From Myrica gale (Eukaryota; Streptophyta; Magnoliopsida; Fagales; Myricaceae), in NCBI GenBank assembly GCA_963930655.1, contig OZ005615.1, forward strand, positions 9,566,001 to 9,630,000: DNA of 64,000 nt, written 5' to 3'. The notes under the pieces were generated by a model. That model did not search any database. It had not been told where the DNA came from and worked only from the letters and a program-made list of their open reading frames with translations. Positions 34,501-44,487 of the stretch are shown here, one piece after another. How positions within the stretch are numbered: position 1 is the stretch's first letter; every line of letters begins with the position of its first letter. A program made the position numbers and the translations under genes.

Positions 34501-37149
34501 GAAAATATGAAGGTTTCCGTAATACGATCGACCATGACAGACGGCCAGGAAGATCAGAATTTGTTTCCTCTCATGAAGGAAGACAAATTTTTAGATTTGC
34601 AAAAGGATGAAGATTTTTTAATTAAATTCTGAACGATATTGGAGTTTATTTTTTATACTAAATTAATTAGACGAAATGGAGTAAAATTTTGGGCCGTCCT
34701 CCTCACTTAAAAGTATATAAATTAAATCTAGAGGGGAGTTGTTGTCGTGATCAAATCGAGAGGGAAAACCTAACCCCCCATGCAAATCTTTGACAAGGAA
34801 ATTTAACCACAAACAGACACACGCGCGCGCACACACCTGCTCACATGCTCTCTCTCCGTGCGTGTCTTTCTCCGCCATCGTCTTCTGGTCTTCCTTCTTT
34901 AAAACAATTTAAAGTTGTTGGAGAAGGTACAACGTTCTCTGTTACGCAACACTAATGAAATTACCTGCAAAACATAAACCCAATTTAGTGGAAGATTTTA
35001 TGGCCCATAAATACCCTTGGAAATCTGCTAACTGTTATGAAGCTGTCATGATCTCCTTAACTTTTTTTTTGGAGGAGGACGGCATCTCGATCCTTAACTT
35101 CATGACAGCCTTATATTTTCGTGAGTTTGATAGACTGCATAAAAGTAACTGTCAATGAGTTTGTTGGGGGCTGTATGAAAATAAAGACACTGCAATGGAG
35201 TTGATGAACATATAAAAGCCTTAAGCTAGCCTCTCCACTGCTACAATGAAGAAGCAACATGAAGTAGTTCTGCAGTAGCAGAGAGGAAGGTGTCAAGTGT
35301 TAAGAATCACTATAGTAGTCAGGGGTAGCTGGTAAATTAGTTAGGACGACAGGACTAAAACCTTAATTTGGTGTTCCTCCCACCGGGGGACTGTGTGTAT
35401 CTGCAGAGGTTAATTTCAACGTACGTACCATATAGGAAGTTCTCGGTACGTATCAAAAGATCCAAATTGATGGTATTTTGTTTGAAGATTGAGATCCTCT
35501 GGCACTCTTTTTTGTAATTTCAGTATTACTTTAAGAAAATGGCTATGTTGGTTTAATCGTTTTGAAAATCGATTTCAAAAACATTTTATAATTCAAACAT
35601 AATTTTTTCACACAAACAAATATTTCAGTCTTCAATAAAATTTTCTATCTAATCGTTGCTCTCAATTTCTATGAACACAAAAAAAAAAACTAAAACCCAT
35701 AAAAACTATTATCACAATAAAAAAATCAATCAGTTTTTTTTTAAATCATATTCTCCAAAAAAAATAAATTTCAAAAACTTTATCTTTCCAAAAATCTCTT
35801 CTATGAGTCCCACCATTCTCACATTGTCACTCACACACAAACATATTACAAAAAAAAAACTCTCTAAAACAGAAACAAACATAGCCAATAATGATTCTCA
35901 CAAGTATTCGATATTATTCAACAGTTTGACTTAGTTCTTGTAGGAGCCAGAGGGTAATTATCTTTTGCTGTGCTTTGAAGATGACACAGGGTCAGATTAG
36001 AAGCTTTCAGTAATATATAAGGTTAAAACGTAACACCCTTGAAATTGTTGGAAAATAGCACTTATCAATTTCAAGCAGTACTAATTACGTTAACAATATT
36101 TAAGTTACGAGTACAGGCAATTGAAAAAAGAAAAAAAAAAAGAGACATTTATGGGATGATGTACGACCTACTTAACTTTTTTTCAGAATTTAATTATCAA
36201 GGATCTGCAGAAGCTAACTTGGAAGTATTTTTTGCTTTTCCCCCAAATATAAAGCACCCAACTTTTAGAGAAGCAATGAATGCGTATCTACTGAATTTAT
36301 AGAAGCAATAACTACGTACTAAAGCTGAAAGAAAGGCGTAATATGAGCCAATGTCATGGTCAGACCCTGAAATTCTAATTACTGCTAGAGAGCAAAGTGA
36401 TTCAAGGTTGCCTTCAAAGGTAAAGACAGGCTGAAGTGGCTTGCATTAAAGCATTTATAATTTCATCGTGCCAGATTGGGCTGGGGACTGCACACCCTCA
36501 AGCATTTAGTTGCCGAGCGGTATAGTTGCCCAATATAATGTAATTCCTTGGGCACAAGCTATTGCAATCATGGCCCAAATTTACCCTCTTTCTGGTTTTT
36601 CTGTGTTTCCATATATAGTATAGGTTTAGATACATCTCTCTCTTCTAAAGCCAAACCATAGGCTATAGGGAGGAACACTTTCAGTCGTAATGAGATTATA
36701 CCATTGGTGACTCAATGTCAGCTTAAAATTAGGCACAGGGCGTTAAACCCAGTGTAACCCTACCACTGCAACAAGATGTACAAACTATATGGCCATAAAT
36801 GCTGTCTGAGACCTTTCTGACTTTGCTTAATTGGACTCAAGATCAGATTAAGAGTAGTTGCTTAGAAGGGTCTTCGGAGATTTGTGTAGCTCAAGGAATA
36901 TATGTTTAGGTCCTAGACGCAAAAATTGCTATAATTAATGTCCGACGATGGAGAGTCCTGACCTGAACATTGCCTGCGAACTCTGCCTGCTTCTCTTTAA
37001 CTGGTAAAACTTCTTGGCCATATGAGAAACCTTGTCAAGTCCAACCTTCCCCCGAGTGTGGGAGTTGAACTATGCGAGAGACATTCTTAGGGTCCAAGTA
37101 CCTCCAATAAGATACCCAAAGGGAGAAAAAGAAAACCACCAGGCAATTC
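31523..37149. other. Long intergenic interval, no supported gene
   Basis: Apart from probable upstream regulatory DNA of the SMR gene (31523-32600), I see only AT-rich sequence, a (AT)n tract, a CA/CG-rich run (34816-34836) and segments resembling AT-rich MITEs around 32735-32860 and 35540-35900. The frames at 34663-34878 and 34955-35158 are short and lack domains. Confidence 0.4.
33252..33271. repeat. (AT)n microsatellite
   Basis: Ten AT units in AT-rich intergenic DNA. Confidence 0.85.
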
Positions 37150-37267
37150 AACAAAAATAATTACCAAGTGAACATCGGGCATTATCTGGCAGGTATATAT
37201 CTTTATCTAACAAAAATAATTACCAAGTGAACATCGGGCATTATCTGGCAGGTATATATCTTTATCT
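37150..37267. repeat. Perfect 59-bp tandem duplication
   Basis: Two adjacent copies of a 59-bp unit, starting AACAAAAATAATTACCAAGT and ending ATCTTTATCT, occupy 37150-37208 and 37209-37267 with no mismatch. The duplication lies about 310 bp past the stop of the acidic gene on the minus strand, in its 3' flank. Confidence 0.95.
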
Positions 37268-37430
37268 CCAGAATAAAATCACGAAAAAGAAAATTAAAAT
37301 AACAAGTCTGCTAGCATTTTATTCAGACCAAAATTTCAAGAAGGCAGCTATAAAGGCTTTAAGAGTAGCCACAAGCGGATTACTTTCCGGTCTTGAAGAT
37401 TTTCCGGACGTCACTTCCCACGATTCACTG

Positions 37431-37508
37431 CCCAAATAAACAAAGCAAAACACTAATGAAATTCATACGCCCAAGTAAACCAAGCAAAACAGTAATGAAA
37501 TTCATAAG
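37431..37508. repeat. Imperfect 39-bp tandem repeat
   Basis: CCCAAATAAACAAAGC... at 37431 and CCCAAGTAAACCAAGC... at 37470 are two copies of a 39-bp unit differing at only a few positions. They lie between the 59-bp duplication and the acidic gene's stop codon. Confidence 0.85.
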
Positions 37509-37580
37509 AGAATACGTCTAGATTGTCCACAATTTGTTAATAACGGCCCCATGCAGATCTGAGTGGCAAGTTTTTCATAC

Positions 37581-40500
37581 TTACAGATTTATTCTATCTA
37601 GAGTTGCGTTGCTTCCTTTGTGGGAGCTGCCACTGTATTGAACATCAACTTTGCGTTGGTTTGGAATCGTCTCATGGATATTTACCTCTACTCTCCTACT
37701 GCCACTACAAGTTTCATTACCGATATTGGTAGGAACGTCATTTGGAGTACTAACAGCCTGCAAAGCACAATTCCCAAGATAAAAGCACAATTCCCAAGAT
37801 AAATTCCAGTAGCAAATATTTTTGACATGACAAGCAACTAGAAAGTTTCAAGCGTAAAGGAGGTGTATCGCCTCTACATGAATAAGTTATAGTTTGAGCT
37901 CAAAAAAAAAAACAATAAGTTGATTTTGATTATCATGGCAAGGGAGTATTTGAACATCACAGAATCAATATTTAGTTGGAGATATTAAACTGACAGCAGA
38001 TCTGCAAGAGCATTATGGTTGTTACACTAGATAACCACCCTGAGCTACTTTCAATATTTAACATGAAAAAAACTACTACGTATAAAATGGGCACGAGCGG
38101 GCGCACACACAATGCAAATCTTTGTTTTAAAGGCCTAGGCCGTAGTGTCAGGAACCAAATATGCATGAGGCCCTATGATCCAAGTTGGAAAATCTCACAA
38201 AATAAAGTGCTAGATGCTGGATATCAGAATAGAGATATAAAGGCGCTAAACAAGATAGCCCTCCATAGCAAAAACTGAATAAAAAACTAAAATAACAAGA
38301 ATGTTCGGGCACCTATGATTTTTTGATAAAAACTCCAAGAAAACAATTCCAATATTTCAGAAAGACAACCATTTTAAGAACCTTCAACATCGATCAAGGA
38401 AAAGATCAATGTTAAGTGAGGCACCAAACTGTTCGTAGAAAAGCCTACTATCTAGAAGTATTGAACATTTACAACGTCAGATATAAATTTAGGGGTTACT
38501 TTGGAGTCTACAAATCAATGAAGTATGAGAAAGATTAAAATCAAAGCAATTTTTTCAGGAGGTATACTCAAGCAAGTGCTGCAAATACAGATACGCAAAG
38601 GCAACCTCCAAGCACGAGCTACCTAAATTCACCAAACTGTGGCGATGGCAAAAATAATTGAGACATGAATCTAGATTAGTGTCAAGCATGGTTTCAAGGA
38701 TTGAACACCAAGAACACTGACAGGTGCAATTTACATGCTATGCTCCCTGGGAAGTTCAACAGTGCCTAAGAGATTATAGTTTGTCCCCCCTTTTGTGTTT
38801 TATTCATATAACCAATAGAGTCTGAAGAAATATCAGTGCCCTTGACTTGATTCTTAGATAGAATAATATGCAAAACGTAAAAGAAAAAAAAAGTAAGAAT
38901 TGCAAAACTGTTCCCAGGCATATGTGCAACAAAAGCGCACATGTTTCAACAAAAAAACTCACCTTAGCTCCAATAGCTTCCTGGTCTTTCTCAGACAGTT
39001 CAGGTTTTCCCACATCATTGCAAGACAGTTTAGCTTCAAGCACTTTGACTTCGTGACTATCTTGCTTAATAGATTCTCCACGGGACGAGGGACTTGAGCT
39101 TTCCAATGATTGCTCAACAAGGTCTTTTTCCACTACCTCCTCCACAAAACCTGAAAGGTCCGCCACTGATTTATTGACCCCAAAATTTGAATCCACTGTA
39201 AAGCTCATTTCATCAGATAGAAAAATGTCATTGCCCAGTTCCAATTCCTCCTTTTCAATCTCTCTTTTTTCTGGGGGATTATTTAGATCTCTTGCTTCTT
39301 CTAAACTTCCACTCAAGCTATTGGTTGTCTTGGTATCAGACGGTAATGGAAACACCTCTACTATCATGTCTGGTGTTATGGGATCTACTCTTTCCTTAGA
39401 TGCAGCCAGTTCTTCAATTTTCCTCTCCGATTCTGAAGGCTCACCCACTTGGTAATTAGTACATGCCAGTTCGATAGCCTTGATGGTTTGCACACTGTCA
39501 AGCATCTGATTTACTGGAATGGTGTGATCCCCATTAGAGGATAATCCTTGCTCTTCTTCTGCTCTTTTTGGAGTTGTTTTGGTTACTGCCCATTCTTCCT
39601 CAAGATGTTCCTCTGCTTCTGCAGGCTCACTTACCTGCAACTCTAAATGAGTTCGTTCATCAGATTTTCGGTTCTTCACATCTACCTGACTTCCATTTAT
39701 AATTTTCTCATTGTCACACATCTGATGGTCGACTAGAGTATCATTGCCATCAGAACCAAGAACAAATTCTTCACTTGTACCTTGACTGTAATTGGACACA
39801 AGATGAGTTTGAGGTTCAATGGAAATTGAAAATAGTGGATGTTGTTCCAATAACTGGTCACTGCTTAGTTCCTCTGGACTCAACTTAGCAGGGCCCAGCA
39901 CTCTATTTTCCTGGATTATATCTCGAACAATCTCGCGTACTGTGTAGAAAGACCCACCTACTTCCTTGTGAGTGAGATTAAGTGATGGGAAATTCCCATT
40001 GTTTGACTGCTGATACCTGCAAGCAAGTTTACAGAAAAAATGGAATATTCAGGTTCCAAATAGCAACTTTGGGGAGATGGCAAACATAAATTAGAAACTT
40101 ACAGCCTCTCAGATGTGTGCAATTTAGCAAACTGAGAAAAGCAATTATGATAACTCAAACTCTGTTCTAGAAAACATTGATTAAATTGACTACTACAGTA
40201 AGCAATTTGCAAATTTTCTCATTTAACCCATTATTTACATTACTTTCACTTCATATTGGATTTAGTCTCTCCAGTGGAATTGAAAATTGTCTTTGGATTA
40301 AAGAGCGTCTCCTCACTCTATAATCAGCTTTGGAAAGTCCTAGGTGTAAATTGCCTTTGTCTCTTGTTGCATTTGGCTATCAATCAAAAAACAAGTCTTA
40401 GTTAACAAGGAAGTGAATTGATACTAGGAAAGGAAAATCATGTGTTATACAGTTGAACCACAAGAACCAAAAATAGCTTAGATTACTAGAGTCTCCAAAT

Positions 40501-41182
40501 AAGGGAGCACTTACTAAAAAGCTAGAAAAAAGGATGCTCAAAAAATCTTCCTTCAAATCATCATAATCAAAAAGTGATAAAATGAAGCATGTGGTGTTTT
40601 TTTTTTCTAAGCAGAGCACGTGGTGTTTACATATGCTGTTGAAGGTTAGTTAACCACACTACAAAAAGGTACCATTTTCTTTAAATTTCAGAAAAAAATC
40701 AGTTAGCCGATGATTAGAGCCAATCTTCAACCTGCTTTCAACATTAAACGATCAAACAAATGTCCTACAACAAAACTGTCTGTAAAGTGCCACATCCTGC
40801 TCAATTACATCGCAAGATACAAGTAAAAGATGATAACTACAAAGAGGCAATGCTTGGTAAATGAGAAAAACTGTACTAGAAACGAGAGTGTGGACTACAT
40901 TTTGACTTTTGAAAGGATGGAGGCAAAGGTGGTATGATCATGGATGCCAGGCATGAATAGACAATGCATTTGTACAATCTATACTGTGTAAACCAGCCGC
41001 AATTTGAATAAAGATAATTCCAAACAAAGGAAAGTATAATGCAATTACTTCTTTATAAAGGATTCAACCATTGCCTTCCTTTCCTCCTTTGAACGTCGAA
41101 TCCGAGACTTCCTCCCCTCAGACTCATTCCCCCTTGCGAGGGCAAATGTTTGCCCAACCCAGCCACCCTTCATAGTATACAT
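37581..41182 (-). CDS. Acidic plant protein of unknown function
   Basis: Three coding exons on the minus strand, 41182-41049, 40016-38963 and 37757-37581, join with GT-AG borders to give 454 aa. An upstream non-coding exon ends at 42112. The start is taken at MYTMKGGW; the second ATG three codons on is equally possible. The first 45 residues are basic and look like a conserved module: GGWVGQTFALA (6-16), then RKSRIRRSKEERKAMVESF (24-42). A second patch, VREIVRDIIQENRVLG, follows in exon 2. The rest is Glu/Ser/Asp-rich, low-complexity and probably disordered. No transmembrane segment, enzyme motif or known domain was seen. I recall similar N-termini in unannotated plant proteins but cannot name a function. 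The very basic N-terminus could bind nucleic acid or act in targeting; this is speculation. Confidence 0.82.
37762..37801. repeat. 20-bp duplication next to a 3' splice site
   Basis: AAGCACAATTCCCAAGATAA-type units stand in tandem directly upstream (gene sense) of the acceptor of the last exon of the acidic gene, which starts at 37757. In gene orientation the intron ends with two copies of TTATCTTGGGAATTGTGCTT before TGCAG. Confidence 0.85.
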
Positions 41183-42111
41183 GATGCTTAGATGCTTACC
41201 ACCTTTATAATTCACACCTACAAGTAACACAAAAAGTATTAGAAGATTCTTGCACACCAAAATCTTCGATCCTTGGCATGGGTAAGTTATAAATACAAGA
41301 AATCAATTAAGCATGACTATCTAAATGCAACCAAAACAGGAATTTACATTTTAAAAAATATTTATCATGAAGGTTTAGAAAACCTTTGCATGGACTCCTT
41401 GATTACCAGTCGGGCAAGGTTTCCCCAGTTGAGTGGACCCAATCAATTTTTCATGACCAGGAAACTGACACGTAAAATTTCCAAACTACTAGTTCTCTCT
41501 TCATGACCTTAACGTTCTAGGTAATATAATTGAAGAAACAGAACTTCTGCTCCAATTTTAACAAAGTTCTTCCAACCAAAAAATTCAAAATCCCACCAAA
41601 ACAAAAACAAAAGAGGAGAAAGAAGGACAACATAACAAACTTCCTAACCAATTATCATCATGTGGCAACACTTCAAGAAGAAATTCTGATAGGTCAGAAT
41701 TTGTAACCTTCATGAGGAATGGACAATCAGAGTAGATATAATGGTTGAATCCCCGTACAGGATAAGATACAAAACGAAACGTAAATGAACAGACACATGG
41801 ATGACCCACAAACAAATGAGGTAGTAGTAAAACAAAGCCCAACCATCAAAAGAAACCGCAGTGAAGTCTACTTTGCCTAAAAAAATTGACGAAATGGCAA
41901 GTGAATTAAGAACCAGTATAGAGCTTGGGAGTGAGAGGTTCAGTTCCAAACAGGAAAGAGTTGAAAAATAGATAAATAATGACCAAGGCCATGTAGAATC
42001 CACAAGTCGACTACATGAGGCAGAAGATGAAAACACAACAATCAAGCGTAACAAAACAAGAAAATGATACCATAAATTCTGAAGCAATGAAGTTGAACGC
42101 AGCAGAATTAC

Positions 42112-42220
42112 CTGGAACCGAAGAGAGAGAGACCAGGCTTTGGGGTTTTTTCAAAACCCTACTGCCAACCCAACCCAACGCAGTCACCAGTCGGAGTGTT
42201 AAGCTCAGAAGTTCTGTAAA
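42112..42220 (-). promoter_or_regulatory. Untranslated first exon of the acidic gene
   Basis: The minus-strand sequence ending TTCGGTTCCAG at 42112 is followed by a GTAATT donor, and the matching acceptor (TTACTTGTAG) sits at 41218, just before coding exon 1. An ATG near 42212 would give only a short frame ending in TAG before the donor, so this exon is best read as 5' UTR containing a small upstream ORF. The 5' end is approximate. Confidence 0.55.
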
Positions 42221-42489
42221 CCATAAGCACTCCTATTGGTCCAGAGGAGGGCGGGAGTTTGGTAATTATTTTGAGTTTGGAGTGGTAAAAAAGGAAAACT
42301 GGGCTACGCTTGTTCGGCTTTTGATGGAACGAGTTCAGCCCAACCTGACATTTGGATTATGGGCTGAACGTGTTGACGGCACGTCGTTTACCTTTGTTTT
42401 ATTTTTGTAGTATACAGTTGGGTGGCATACATGATACAACTGCCCACTAATCCGTGCCAAAGCTTCGGTCTTGATAATGGTTTTGATAT

Positions 42490-42640
42490 TGTGGCGGAAT
42501 CAGATTCAGTTTGAAGGGGCGAACTCTTAAAACGAAATGATAAATTTGTTTCTCTACGTAATGCAAAAAGATGTTTTTGAGTTAAAATATCGAAAATTAA
42601 GAATTAAAAACATTAAAAATATTGAAATACACGTACCATA
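42490..42640 (-). mobile_element. hAT right-end fragment
   Basis: On the minus strand this segment runs GTGTATTTCAATATTTTTAA through CATTACGTAG and GAGTTCGCCCC to TGATTCCGCCAC. It aligns over its length with the non-coding right end of the hAT element at 23050-23210 and with 54840-54968. Only the terminal part is present, with no transposase. Confidence 0.7.
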
Positions 42641-44487
42641 CAAAACAAAATTCATCAACAACAAAATGATATATGTCAATGATGCAATTGATAATATATG
42701 CCAAGTAACACCAGCAATGTACCAATCTGTGATTCAAGCTGATGCAAAATAACTTGACACTCAACTCCGACCAATTGAACAAGACAACGAATCCAAGTTA
42801 CATAGGAAAAAACTATTACATTAGAACCATTACAAGTACATTGACCCTAAAATATGGTAGAGAAAGCATTTGAAGCATTTGGAGATCCTGTCAGACTGCC
42901 CAGTTTTGATCCAGGCACTGTCCTTTCTTTCCCCCCATTAGGGAGGAAAGAAACGGGTTCGTGGATCATTCATTCTGCAACACAAAACGATTTTCCGAAT
43001 ACTTTGTCAACTTTCAGCGCATTAGTTGAGATAAAAGCACCTGTCATAGAGCAACTTGTGACCCATCTCATGAAAGTTGTTTTTTTTTGGTAAATCACCT
43101 CATGAAAATTACGAAACCAGAAAATTGGTTCTTTCATATCCATTATGCGCACTCTCGGGCAGCTTTCATCTGCGGATCAAAATGTTTTACTTAAATTGCC
43201 CTGGGCCTATGGGTATCGGGCCCATGCCATTTTCAATTAAAAAAAATACATGCAAATTGGTTTTTGGGGGGAGCAATGGGTGTCGGCCGACACCCTTCAC
43301 CCCTTGCTTCCGCCCTGTTTTGATGTTGTCAATATATTTATTTATTAATAGTACAAATTTCGAGATTAGTCAAGGTGTATGTGATGGCTTGAAACCAATT
43401 ACAAAAAAAAAAGAATTAAACAATATATTTAATAACTCAACTATTATTTTTTCCTTTTTTTGACTACATTAATGAATTGATTAATTATATCTGACCCATT
43501 AATTGAATTTATTAATATATTAACAGCATCAAAACACTATGTTAGAACCTATTAAGATTAAAATTTTAGGACCGACCTTTCCTTCAACTACAAATGTATC
43601 TTAGGTACCAGTAGCCGCTTCTCAGGTACTTGGGCAGTTATATTCTATGCACCGTATATTCCATGGAAACTACCAGATGTCACGATTCCTAATTCTTTGC
43701 AGGTGTTTTTTCTTTGCGTGTTGGAAAGAACCAGAACTGGCACTGCCATTAGTTGCTGTTTTAAAACTGAGTTCGTAGCAAATTCCAAAAATGGAAGGAA
43801 CACGAAAATAGAGCAATATCTTTGATTCTTGAACATTGTTCGGTTACAAGATTGAACGCTGCAAAATACTCCCGAGTGATGTATATTGCTATATACGTGA
43901 GACATACCTCATATACATGATTTTACTGTTCCTAGAAGAAACATCCGGATTCCCCCCGTCTAGCACCAACATATGTAGCTCTGAGGCAATCAAGAGAGAT
44001 CAGAATACAACAAGCTCAGTGCAGGAAAGCAGCCATTATTCTAATCAAAAATTGCTATTTTACTTTTGCTGAATGGATATACACATAAATGAAAGAATAC
44101 AACTTTTCGCTCACTCAATTGAATATTTTGAATGGTAAAAAAAAAAAGACGAAAGAAATTCAAAGATGTTGGGTACTCCTCCAAACCCACCGTGCCTCTG
44201 TGCTGCTAGAAATGACCCAGTTAAAAAGCCACAAAAGCAAGCGAGCCGCTACAGCTGGGATGCAACTAAAGTCACCCCTCCAGTTCATTAGTGTGTGCGT
44301 ATTCAGTTAATCTGAGAGGAAACCATTGTCTTCTTCTCAAGTATCCCAGTGCTGTTAAAAAGAATTACGCTTCCCCTCAGCCTTCAAGAGCGTTTTCGAC
44401 TACTAAAGCTGAGAATACTGGGTTCAGTAACCACGTTAGTAGTCCAGTGATCCAGACTTAGAATTTAGGGTTCACATTTCATCCCTC
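42641..44487. other. Intergenic between acidic gene and glycosyltransferase
   Basis: No gene was recognised. The last few hundred bases (about 44200-44487) are probably the 3' UTR of the glycosyltransferase. A GC-rich phrase at 43262-43312 (GTGTCGGCCGACACC palindrome, then CTTGCTTCCGCCC) might be another decayed hAT end. Confidence 0.4.

Noticed and set aside
34663-34878. 71-codon minus-strand frame rich in Cys and Arg
   Set aside because: Driven by a CA/CG dinucleotide run and lacking any domain or splice context.
37150-37508. Clustered direct repeats considered as a CRISPR-like array
   Set aside because: Only two copies of each of two unrelated units without spacers, in a plant nuclear genome; ordinary tandem duplications.
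38804-38962. Extension of the acidic gene exon 2 into a hydrophobic tail
   Set aside because: The in-frame extension (a string of hydrophobic residues) is intronic: a GTGAGT donor at 38962 and a matching in-frame last exon at 37757 explain the gene better.
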